NCBI GenBank assembly: GCA_002633005.1 | Contig: NMRA01001214.1 | Location: 16,171-39,539, forward strand | Direction: 5' to 3' | DNA: 23,369 nt | Origin: Phoronis australis | Lineage: Eukaryota > Phoronida > Phoronidae | In this document: positions 1 through 8,320 of the stretch, one piece after another | Layout of the letters: every line of letters begins with the position of its first letter | Numbering within the stretch: the first letter of the stretch is position 1 | The notes under the pieces: model-generated | Seen by the model: the letters and a program-made list of their open reading frames with translations, nothing else | Database searches by the model: none | What the model was told of the DNA's origin: nothing | Position numbers and translations under genes: made by a program

Positions 1-1229
1 CCCTGTTCTACTAAACTTTGTTCATGGTTTGTTGAACCGCTGTTTTGTGCAGATTTATTGAGATTTGTGTTTAATATGAAAGGCTGAAGTGAAGCACCTT
101 GGAATTCTTAGGCCAGAGTGTCATACAGTGTAGTATTAATGTATAGTGTATTCGGGACGATCAGATACCGAGGACGCCTGTGGGTTCAGTCAAATTTAAA
201 GATATATGTTGACCTTAAATTTACACAGTTCAAGCTGTGGAACATGGTTGGTCAATAGCCGATATGCAGATCTGACATTTTGAGAGCTGCGCCCTCTGGT
301 TCCACGGTGCATCTTGGGATAGACCCGAGTAACGACTTTGCATTATCCTAGAAAAAATGTGTTAAAAGCTTTAATTAGCGGAATATATACAAAATTTGTA
401 TGAAAGTACAAAATAGGGTGAAAACGGGTCAAAAACTGTATTACAAGTATTTATTTGTCCAAATTTGACGCCCTTTGTATTTGCATTTCTACAACGTAGC
501 CAACGTTTGAGCGCTGTACTGTTCACGCTGCAAACTCCTCGTTTATGACAGCCCCTGCCATGTTTACTTCGTTCATCGTTATTTATAGGCCTACTAAGGT
601 CTCACACACTAGTGCCGACACTTAATTTGCATTCAATAAGCAATAAGCTCTTTGCAAGATTGTGATATTTACAACGCGCTTTCCTTTTTGGGGAGTGTTT
701 CTCATAGGTGGAGAGCACACCGTTCATTAATGACGTCTAACAGTGTGAAGAACTTGCAGAAAGTGCTTTCCTATAACTGAACGCAAAGCAGAATGCTCGG
801 GTCAATCACAGTATGCAACACTTCAACTACTTACTGACATGCAAACTATGTTTCTGCATATGGGCCGTGAACAGCATTATTTAGCCACAGTAACGTTACA
901 ATTGCGCAAATTGTCTCAATCGGACACCTGAAATCATGTCTGAGGTCCTTTCCCATATGCACACACAAAATAAAACTCCGCACGTTGTCAAATCTTGTTT
1001 AGGTGGTATAATGTTATTTATCTAGGTTATAATTAATAAACTCAATATTTCCTCATGCTTTTGCTGTTTTATTTTTTTCGGCCACCACCAGGGGGGAGGC
1101 CTGGGCCCCCTGGTCCCTCCCCTAAATTCACCCATGGGTAAAGATCATGTGAATAGAACAGAGTGATTCTTTCATAATTCAGATATGTTTTATAACAAAT
1201 TCTGTGAAGGTAGAACAGTCCAAGATTAT
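1..1229. other. Intergenic or unknown flank, no gene seen
   Basis: I see no open frame, splice-consistent exon or RNA gene here. The only notable patch is the GC-rich stretch at about 1082-1135, rich in CCCC/GGGG runs and ending near CCCATGGG. It stands out from its AT-rich surroundings and could be the end of an old transposon copy. This is a weak guess from composition alone. Confidence 0.5.
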
Positions 1230-1233
1230 TTAA

Positions 1234-1390
1234 AGGCGAAGGCAACCTTTTTCCATGTCATTTTGAGCTAAAATAAGGTTGGTTGGTTATCCTAGACATA
1301 TTTTCCACTTAATTACAGCTTTTCGTAATTTTATTAATTACTCGTCCGCTATTCCGGAAGTGACGGTTTAGGAGGCAAGCATTTCGCGCC
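1234..1390 (+). repeat. Left terminal inverted repeat of the Kolobok element
   Basis: It begins AGGCGAAGGCAACCTTTTTC and matches the reverse complement of 2807-2963 over its full 157 bp at roughly 90% identity by eye. Conserved inner blocks include CCACTTAATTACAGC and TTACTCGTCCGC. Equal arm lengths and the flanking TTAA fix the ends. Confidence 0.9.
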
Positions 1391-1498
1391 AATTTCTTTT
1401 CATATAGTCTGACTGTGAGAGCTGCCGAGTCAGTCATTGTTTTACCTTGGTTGAGTTAAGTTCAGTCGTCGTTTGCTTTCATTTACTAGTCAGTCAAC

Positions 1499-1785
1499 AT
1501 GCCACACTGTTGCTGCGTACCAGGATGTACTAATTATCGGCTCACGCGCGCTTTGGGAGTACCTTTGCATCGCATTCCGATGGATGACACACTTCGCCGT
1601 ACTTGGCCCGTTCTTGTGAAAAACGCAGCGTTACCCGTCCACGCAACGTACAAAGCAGTGGAGATATACCGTGTGTGTGGGGCAAGCACTTTCTGCCGTC
1701 CGATTAGAAAGGGATTTGTACGCTGAACTGATGAAGGTCCCTGCGAAACAACGTCTGAAGAAGGATCCATTCGGTCTGTGTTGAT
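1499..1785 (+). pseudogene. THAP-domain remnant of Kolobok transposase
   Basis: The first frame opens with ATG at 1499 and reads MPHCCCVPGC, followed by LHRIP and a conserved Trp in an R.W pattern. This is the C2CH start of a THAP DNA-binding finger, normally about 80-90 residues. The frame stays open to a stop at 1726, but the second half of the domain does not stay in it: the segment holding the last zinc-ligand His lies in another frame near 1682-1700. A typical THAP tail with ERDLYAELM and QRLKKDP lies in a third frame near 1707-1770. The finger is therefore broken by at least two frameshifts. THAP fingers bind transposon ends in P-element and Kolobok transposases. Confidence 0.75.
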
Positions 1786-2491
1786 TTCCAGCAGTACCCT
1801 GTCGCCACCCCCGAGAAGTGCGTTTTTGAAGCGAGAAGCCTCGCGAGTTGTGGCCAGTACAGTGACTGGAGCCAGTGGAGGCACTTCATCTACTATCACC
1901 CGTGCCTCCGAACGTACCCCAGAGCGTGCAATTCCTGGAACCAGTAGTGATTCGCCCTGTGCTGTTTTCTCCAGCCCAGAGCCTCTAAGCAGCCCTGCAG
2001 CGATATTGAGTAGTGGGAATGATTACAGGCTCAGTTCGACACCCAGTGAAGAGGACAGTTCGTCGTCCAGTGAACAGATCGGTGAGCCAAACTTTGATAA
2101 GTTTATTGTGGACTTGTCTAAAGTGTTGGAGTTATTTGGAAGGTGCCAGGTGTGTGGCGAGGGAGTCACACGACACGATGTAAGCAGTTTGGGTGCTCAG
2201 GTCACCATCCAGTGGGAGTGTGTCGCGGGACACTCTGGCAAGTGGGACAGTTGTTCCTCTGTCCGTGGTATGCCGGAGGTCCACTTAACCATGTCCAGTA
2301 GTGGCTTGGCCTCGTCGAACTCTGAACAGCACAAGTATTCCATTGAGGTAGGCATAACAACGCACACAGTGCATTTGCACCAAAATGTGTCACCACGTCT
2401 GTCCTCAGTAGCCGCCTCGTTTCTCTCAACAGCTGCCTGTGCCTGTGCGTACTGTGCCTCAAACATGTACCCACCCACTGAATGTCCGTGA
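1778..2491 (+). pseudogene. Kolobok transposase middle segment, C-terminal core lost
   Basis: This 237-codon open frame has no ATG start; it opens at a GTG in the same frame as the THAP start. About 90 Ser/Thr/Pro-rich residues (a likely linker) are followed by a segment with a C..C pair (CQVCG) and KFIVDLSKVLELF. It then reads EC..H and KWDS, resembling the cysteine-containing region N-terminal to the catalytic core in Kolobok transposases. Past about 2290-2325 the frame reads antisense through the opposite gene and should carry no function of its own. No catalytic acidic triad is visible. The family match is from memory of motif spacing, so it is moderately sure. Confidence 0.6.
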
Positions 2492-2628
2492 AAAAATTCC
2501 TCGTCACCACTGCTGTGAACAAGGTCTCCGTCACTCACACTACTGTCACTGTGATCACCACTGCTGTGAACAAGGTCTCCGTCACTCACACTACTGTCAC
2601 TGTGATACGGGTCACCGACTCCAGCCAT
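2197..2628 (-). CDS. P2X7 tail-domain-like protein, truncated, in transposon
   Basis: The chosen start is the ATG at 2628 (MAGVGDPY); the frame is open further upstream to 2751 but without a better start. The 143-residue product has two copies of a 17-residue acidic Ser/Asp repeat (HSDSSVSDGDLVHSSGD, about residues 9-42). A domain at about 54-110 follows, with YMFEAQY, then W-C-K-C-x-x-C, VMPTSMEYLCC and an acidic helix. This Cys pattern is the one in the cytoplasmic tail of P2X7 receptors, which is also found in many invertebrate transposon-associated proteins. The domain's usual C-terminal half is replaced by antisense transposase sequence (from about VKWTSGIP). This suggests an internal deletion cut both convergent genes. 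Expression is unknown. Confidence 0.65.
   Translation of the reverse strand: MAGVGDPYHSDSSVSDGDLVHSSGDHSDSSVSDGDLVHSSGDEEFFHGHSVGGYMFEAQYAQAQAAVERNEAATEDRRGDTFWCKCTVCVVMPTSMEYLCCSEFDEAKPLLDMVKWTSGIPRTEEQLSHLPECPATHSHWMVT
2505..2607 (+). repeat. 51-bp tandem duplication, two copies
   Basis: Two adjacent, essentially identical 51-bp units start TCACCACTGCTGTGAACAAG and end GTCACTGTGA. The unit length is a multiple of three, so the minus-strand frame is preserved and gains a second 17-residue acidic repeat. The identity of the copies points to a recent event within this element. Confidence 0.9.
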
Positions 2629-2806
2629 TTTCAGCTTACAACACACTAAACAATCCCTAAAACCAACGGTAGTTGAGTTCTCTACTAACCTATCTTGCCG
2701 CAGAATACTCGCTGATGGAAAGTGGTGGCGACAATTGTTGAAAAACAGCACAAAACAAAAGTATAATAGAACAGATTCGCACGGTTAAGTCAACGCAAAA
2801 CCAAGT

Positions 2807-2963
2807 GGCGGGAAACGCTTGTCTCCTAAATTGTCACTTCCGGAGTTGCGGACGAGTAATTTATAAAATTACGAAAAGCTGTAATTAAGTGGAAAATATC
2901 TCTAGGATGACCAACCATCCTTATTTTAGCTTTAAATGACATGGAAAAAGGTTGCCTTCGCCT
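2807..2963 (-). repeat. Right terminal inverted repeat of the Kolobok element
   Basis: This is the inverted partner of 1234-1390. It ends GGTTGCCTTCGCCT immediately before TTAA. Differences from the left arm are scattered single-base changes, as expected of an old insertion. Confidence 0.9.
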
Positions 2964-3009
2964 TTAAAACCTTGCATGGCAAAACTGTGGACCAAAGAAA
3001 ATATGTATG

Positions 3010-3135
3010 CAGGGCTCGATATAACGAGCTGCAGGTCGCATTTGCGACCTGAAATTTGGAAATGCAAGCTGAGATTTTGGCCAGCTCGCATTAAGTCGCA
3101 AAATGCGACCTGAAATTTCCAACGTGTGCGAGCTG
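3010..3135 (+). repeat. Left end with GGTCGC subterminal repeats
   Basis: It holds the terminal repeat CAGGGCTCGAT and at least four GGTCGC/GCGACC words in both orientations, alternating with the phrases GAAATTT and CGAGCTG. The mirrored arrangement at 4312-4399 uses the same words, giving long imperfect inverted ends. Confidence 0.75.
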
Positions 3136-3520
3136 AGTTTTAAAACTTCACGGCAGATACCTGGGAAATATAGAGCAACTCGGGTGATTCCGACTGTTAT
3201 TTGGTTGTTGCCAAATCAAGTTCAAAAGAACATTCATTGAGAAAAGCGCTCCCGATGACTTGTAAACATGTCGCATGAACAAGGGAATGCAAAATTGATC
3301 TTTGACGCATTTTATTGACCAATACTTTTGGCTTTTTGCAAATTTCCGGATGTGCCGAAGAAAGTTTCGGACCTCGGAATAACACGTCATAATACGTCAG
3401 AAAGCAGCGGTGTTTCTACTAATTCTTAAACGACGAAATTAATAACCTTAGTGGTGGAAGAACATTTATTTTTCATGTAAGGTGTCCTTAATATCAAATT
3501 ACGGCAACACCCACGACAAT

Positions 3521-3901
3521 ATGCCTGATTGCACTGCGGCACTGGTCGGTTCCACTGTTAGCGCTGGAAAGCGGTCCCGGCAGACGATCGTCATGACTTG
3601 GAAAAATGAGTCTCGTTTTTTATCGCGAAAGACAGCAAATGTGAAAATGACTTCCGAATTAATCGCCAAACGACTGGCATGCCTTTACGCGCTTTCGGCA
3701 GAATACGGTAGAAAGCCGCACCGTCGGAAATCATTTCGAGGCTTTTTATTTCATGGAAAACTAATTGACTACGTACCGGTAAACAGTTTGTGTTGTGAAA
3801 TTTGCAGTGAATTGTTTCCGCGTATCAATATGTCATTCAGCGAGAAGGGCAACGTTTCACGAATTTCTTCCGACAGGATGTTTTTTCAAATGTCAAGTTG
3901 A
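3521..3901 (+). CDS. Unrecognised 126-residue open frame inside hAT5-like element
   Basis: The frame is open from upstream; the first ATG is at 3521. The product is basic in its middle (RKPHRRKS) and has a short CCEIC cluster near residue 87. I do not recognise a family, and it has no BED-finger spacing. It may be a decayed fragment of a transposase N-terminus or a chance frame. It lies wholly inside the element, so it is unlikely to be a host gene. Confidence 0.25.
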   Translation: MPDCTAALVGSTVSAGKRSRQTIVMTWKNESRFLSRKTANVKMTSELIAKRLACLYALSAEYGRKPHRRKSFRGFLFHGKLIDYVPVNSLCCEICSELFPRINMSFSEKGNVSRISSDRMFFQMSS

Positions 3902-4311
3902 AAAGTTTGGCCTGCGAACAAATGGAAGGAATTCGCACTCAGAGTTATCAATCTTTGGATCTTTAACGACTTTGATGACAGTCCTAGAAAAGTCGCGGAT
4001 ACTTTTTCAACGAGTATTTTCTTCTTTTTCACGTCGCACACTTAGCTAATCGAATGCATGTGTCGGTTAGAGAGCACTGATTTAACTTTCACGTCGGCAA
4101 CTGCCTTTCGCTCCAGGGTCTTTCACTGGATGGCGCCAGTGAAGAATGGTAATGCGGTGCATGCATGATATGCTTGTAAGAACTCAGTTTTGCGACATGA
4201 AATTTGTGAGTATTTAACGTCGTAAGAGCATAATATAGGCATTTTTTGATGACGTAAAAGCCAATTTTGGTCCGTAAAAATGGCGGGAAATCTTCGCGAT
4301 CTGGAATTTAT

Positions 4312-4399
4312 GAATGCGAGCTGAATTTTGAAAATGCGACCTAGGATTTTGGCTTGGTCGCAGAATGCGACCTGGCGATTTTCATAGCATCGAGCCCTG
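4312..4399 (-). repeat. Right end with GGTCGC subterminal repeats
   Basis: Read on the - strand it starts CAGGGCTCGATGCTATG and then carries GGTCGCATTCTGCGACC, GGTCGCATTTTC and CAGCTCGCATTC. These are the same building blocks as the left end. The terminal 11 bp match the left end exactly. Confidence 0.75.
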
Positions 4400-4404
4400 G
4401 TATG

Positions 4405-4727
4405 GGAACTTTAACTGGTTGCCCTGATTTACTTACACTCATTGAATTTTGAGGTTTGTGACTGTATTGGCCTGTAAATAGGTAAGAATTCTATCGTTTA
4501 CCAGTTAATTAGGTTCCTGCTGTTTCATCTTGAACTTGTTGCAGAATTGCTGGATCATGCCCCATGTAGCACCAATCAAGCAGATCTGTTCATATTCACC
4601 ACAAACTTCAAAACGTGAATAAGTCAATTAGCAGCAGTTGAATCTTTTCACTGAAGCAATCAGCAAGCTCCATTTGGTCCGTTATGTTATCGTGTTAGGA
4701 ACTCATTTTTTGCATTAAAAACAAACG
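4405..4727. other. Spacer between two repeat blocks, no gene seen
   Basis: AT-rich sequence with no sustained open frame or splice-consistent exon. It separates the hAT5-like element from the repeat array that begins near 4728. Confidence 0.5.
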
Positions 4728-7128
4728 AGAGCGCTCGGAGGAGTGACACTTGGCGAAATTACGCGAAAACAGGACGATGGGGATGACGACGATGACGATC
4801 ATGACGATGAAGGCAGAGATTATGAACAACACTATAACATTCATGCGATTAGCGAAGAAATCAGTAAGAAATAGGCTGCAGTCTTGTTCAATAGCCGGTA
4901 AACTGACAACAGTGCGAGAGCGCTCGGAGGAGTGACACTTGGCGAAGTTAACCGAAAAGACAACGATGGAGATGAAGACGACGATGGATGATTGTGATGA
5001 TGATAGTGGGGATTATGAGCAACACGATAACATTCATATGATTAGCGAAGATGTCAGAAATCTGTAAGAAATAGGCTGCTGTCTTGTTCAGTAAACCAAC
5101 CACTGTGCAGCAAAGAGGTCAACAAAGGAACAGCGTTATCGGGAAATCTACAATAATTCAAAAAGTTAAGACTTCCTAGCGAAAAATGAAAAATATCTTA
5201 TGAAAGCCAGTTAAAACTCTATCGAACTGTACAGATTTCTGATCGGTTAATATACACAGCAAGAAAATCCCGGCACACAAAACTATTTGCAAAAAAACGC
5301 CAAATTTGACAATTTTCTCCCCGAAATAACCACTTCCCTGCAAGTGCTAGAAACAGATTCAGAATGCTCGTCCTCACTAGATTCTAACTATGTGGTCATG
5401 GTAAGCCTCTTACCAGCTAGTTTTTTGGCAAATTTGATCTGTCTAACAGCCACCTGAAATCGCACCCGGTTTCTCGGACAGCAGACGACAGGGGTTGATA
5501 GCAAATAACAGCCACCAGTTTGCATCAAAAGTAGGTAAAACTTGGCTTTTCTCATTCAAAAACGCAAGCAAATAAATTTCCTGGCAATTGTTGTCAATTT
5601 CATCAAACCACCCGCCAAACCTGACACACACCCTCAACATAAATTCTAGGGACTAGAAAATGCTCCGTGGCCGCGGCCTGACTGTTCAGTGTTACCTACA
5701 GTCTTGAGCGACAATAGGAAAAATTAACGACGATGATGATTGTGATGATGAAAGTGGCGATGATGAACAACATCATAACATTAATACGACGAACTTAAAT
5801 GTCATAAATTAGTAAGAAATAAGCTACAGTCTTGTTCAAATAAACTAAACCAACATCAATGCAGTAAGAGTGCTCAACAAAGGAACAGCGCTATCAGAAA
5901 ATCTCAAATAATCCAAAAAGTAGACATCCTAGCGAAAAATGGAAAACATCTTCTGAAAGACCGTTCCAAACTCTATCTAAATTGATAGTTTCGCAACATT
6001 CCATAATTTTTTTGAAAAAATTGAAATTTTGCGTTTTTTTTTTTTAAATTTAAAGTCAAATAACTCGAAAACGGTAAGTCTGAGGAAAACGTTATCGTAG
6101 AACTTTTGAAAGAGCATACTTCAAAGAATCCACATGCAAAAATTCACGTCGTTTGCTCTTTCCGTTAAAAATGTGACCATAGAACGATTGAAAACGGTTC
6201 AAAATGCGCCAGAGCCGCCATATTGAAAAATGCGGCCTCTATGAGCAATGTCTTCATGGTCTTGTTCAACAGAAGTTAGACCAACATCAGTGCAGCAAGA
6301 GCTGTCAACAAAGGAACAGCGCTATCAGAAAATCTCGAATAATTCAAAAGTAGACGTCGTAGCGAAAGATGGAAAGTATCTTCTGAAAGTCTGTCCAAAA
6401 TTCTATCTAAATTGATAGTTTTGCAACATGCCATAAATTTTTTGAAAAAATTGAAATTTTGCGTTTTTTAAATTCGGAGTCAAATAACTCGAAAACGGTA
6501 AGTTTGAGAAAAACATTATCCAGAGCTTTTGAAAGAGCATACTTCAAGGAATCCACATGCAAAAATTCACGTCATTTGCTCTTCCCGTTAAAAATGGGAC
6601 AGCAGAACGATTGAAAATGGGTGAAAGTGCGCCAGATCCGCCATCTTGAAAGTGACTTCCGGTTAAACAAAATTTTTGTAAAAGCTAATCAATAGCAACA
6701 AACACGTAACCAGTTTGAAAGTGACTGGTTCGCCAATGCGCCCTCTACAGGAGAGAACGTTTTTGGCCAGATATCGAGGTGCGCATGCGCCATTGTCAAT
6801 ATTTCCGCCATCTTTAACCGGAAGTCAACGTTTTTCGGCACAGTTGTAGCACATGTGTTCTATAATAATCGTACCAAGTTTCAGCTCTGTACGTCAAAAA
6901 ATGCGGCCTCTATGAGCATTTGAATGTGAAATCGGAAACAAAATGGCCGCCACATCCGCCATTTTGAATCCGATCAAGACAAAAAACAATAGGCTTCCAG
7001 GACTTTCCAATCTACACGTCGTGTACAAATTTCGTGAGAATCGGACAAAAATTGCGACATGTACGAACAAACAAACAAAAACTTTATGTCAGACCAACAT
7101 ACTTGGCGGAATTTTAATTCCGCCAAGT
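4728..7128. repeat. Diverged repeat array or composite mobile element
   Basis: Related units recur. GAGAGCGCTCGGAGGAGTGA occurs near 4729 and 4916 (187 bp apart). GTCTTGTTCA recurs near 4880, 5082, 5831 and 6260. AGGAACAGCGCTATCAG is at 5881 and 6312, and a weaker form lies near 5125. TTCACGTC.TTTGCTCTT is at 6143 and 6566. TGCGGCCTCTATGAGCA is at 6231 and 6902. The longest units are about 425 bp apart. GAT/GAC-rich simple sequence is embedded near 4777-4815, 4960-5010 and 5731-5765. No transposase is visible. The last unit ends at the 7101-7128 palindrome. An internal stretch at about 5260-5700 shows no clear unit copy. Confidence 0.7.
7101..7128. repeat. Perfect palindrome with 13-bp arms
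   Basis: Arms ACTTGGCGGAATT (7101-7113) and AATTCCGCCAAGT (7116-7128) flank a TT spacer. The same word with one change, ACTTGGCGAAATT, lies at 4748-4760 near the start of the array. This could therefore be a terminal repeat of a composite element. The palindrome follows an ACAAACAAACAAA run. Confidence 0.85.
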
Positions 7129-8108
7129 AAAAAGTCAAAACTACCCAAAACATGAACCAAAACAATGGTGACACTACATGGGGCTTCAAATGCCAACAAG
7201 AGAAAGAATTATCATTCATGATTGTATGAAGTCCGCAGTCTGTGCTGCCTTGTAACCTAGCTACATTTTCCAACTGGTGAGTGAATGATTCCCACCCAAT
7301 GACAATTGGTTTCTCTGTACACAACTGCTCAAACAGACCACGACTTTGCCCAATTGTCCTAATACTCCACTATGAATCCGATCAGTTCTTAATTGGGAAT
7401 AACCTATTGCGACTTGAACTACTGAAATTGGGTATTTCTGAAATTCTGACCTGAGAATTACCTTAGTGGGATGGGTCGAACTTTGACACATCTGGGACTT
7501 ATGATGGGTAAAAGTGCTTTGCCTTTACCTGAAATTACCTCTGCCACATTTTTTACTTTACAACTTGCCTGCTGTGACCCATTGGTTGATATGTTGAGTC
7601 AATCGCCATTATTAGTAGCATTCTTTAATTGGGCTAGCTTCACCGTCTCGCCATAGCACCTAAATATTTGCTGAGAAACTTAGTGATATGTAATGAGTTT
7701 CTTTTACGGATGTTTATAGAAGGTAAGTTCTTGGTAAGAAACTTTCTATGTTTGGGACTAGACAGGTTGAGTCCACGAAAAAGTCTTTTTCTTGAAGTGC
7801 AGTAAATGAGTGAAGAAGTATACTAGTTGTAATCACCCATGCAATCTGTGAAGGACGGTGGTGGATTAACTATCAAAGCTAAATAAGCTATAAGTAAGGG
7901 TCCCACACAAAATAGCTGCCCGTCTCATTATCATAGGAACCCGTCAAAAGTTGTGCTGAATGGGGGAGGGTAGTTGTAGCCACTGGTGGGAAAGTTGTGA
8001 TGATCATGGCCTAGACTTTTTATACATTTGGCTCCTGAGAAACTTTTCAGCACTCGTAGGGAGGAAGACTGACCTTGAATAACTGAATTTGTCCAATTAT
8101 TTTGACAG
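7129..8108. other. Upstream flank of the kinase gene, no exon assigned
   Basis: The promoter and any 5' UTR exon of the downstream gene may lie here or further upstream, but I find no convincing core promoter or donor site that fixes one. A minus-strand open frame at 7261-7491 (76 codons) has no recognisable domain. The stretch ends in a splice-acceptor-like TTATTTTGACAG directly before the start codon. Confidence 0.45.
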
Positions 8109-8320
8109 ATGGCTTGTGCAGCTTCGCAGACGCCGGGACTTACTCAAGACAAGCAAGGACTCGAGCAAAAAGTTGAATGTCGTGTCATAGAAAGTAAAGA
8201 CCTTGCTTTCAAGGACGATGACTTTGTGGGGGCTGGGGGCCATGCAGGAGTCTACAAGGCAAAATTTAAAGGCATTGATGTTGCTTTCAAAGTCATTGAT
8301 CGCCACAAATTCACTAAAGC
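8109..8320 (+). CDS. Coding exon 1: N-terminus and glycine loop
   Basis: It encodes residues 1-70 plus two bases of codon 71. ATG at 8109 has an in-frame TGA just upstream (8103-8105). The glycine loop GAGGHAGVYKAKF and the VAFK lysine (K61) lie here. The donor is GC|GTATGT. The sequence just before the ATG looks like a splice acceptor, so the 5' UTR may sit in an earlier exon. Confidence 0.85.

Larger units (their letters stand above)
1234..2963. mobile_element. Kolobok-type DNA transposon, internally deleted
   Basis: The 1730-bp element is bounded by TTAA on both sides (1230-1233 and 2964-2967), the target duplication used by Kolobok and piggyBac elements. The termini are long inverted repeats starting AGGCGAAGGCAACC. 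Inside are a THAP-type zinc finger and a cysteine-containing transposase segment on the + strand, which favour Kolobok over piggyBac. The catalytic core of the transposase is missing, so this copy could move only with a transposase supplied by another element. A second gene runs in the opposite direction from the right end. Boundaries are read directly; the superfamily rests on the TTAA site plus the THAP remnant. Confidence 0.85.
3010..4399. mobile_element. hAT5-like non-autonomous DNA transposon
   Basis: The 1390-bp element has matching inverted ends CAGGGCTCGAT (3010-3020) and ATCGAGCCCTG (4389-4399). Both sides are flanked by GTATG (3005-3009 and 4400-4404), a 5-bp target duplication. A CAGGG start with a 5-bp duplication fits the hAT5 group. 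Just inside the ends are many copies of GGTCGC/GCGACC, including the palindrome AGGTCGCATTTGCGACCT at 3033-3050. These are plausible transposase-binding sites. No hAT transposase (BED finger or dimerisation domain) is recognisable inside. Boundaries are certain; the group name is inferred. Confidence 0.8.

Noticed and set aside
2439-2660. Plus-strand open frame across the 51-bp duplication
   Set aside because: It is the antisense shadow of the P2X7-like minus-strand frame and shows no domain of its own.
3148-3390. Minus-strand frame of 80 codons inside the hAT5-like element
   Set aside because: No transposase motif, and the composition looks like chance.
4777-5010. GAT/GAC-rich stretches that could encode an acidic protein
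   Set aside because: Frames are short and not conserved between the repeat units; this is simple sequence inside an array.
7261-7491. Minus-strand frame of 76 codons upstream of the kinase gene
   Set aside because: It vaguely suggests a decayed repeat protein, but I cannot name any motif, and there is no matching exon structure.
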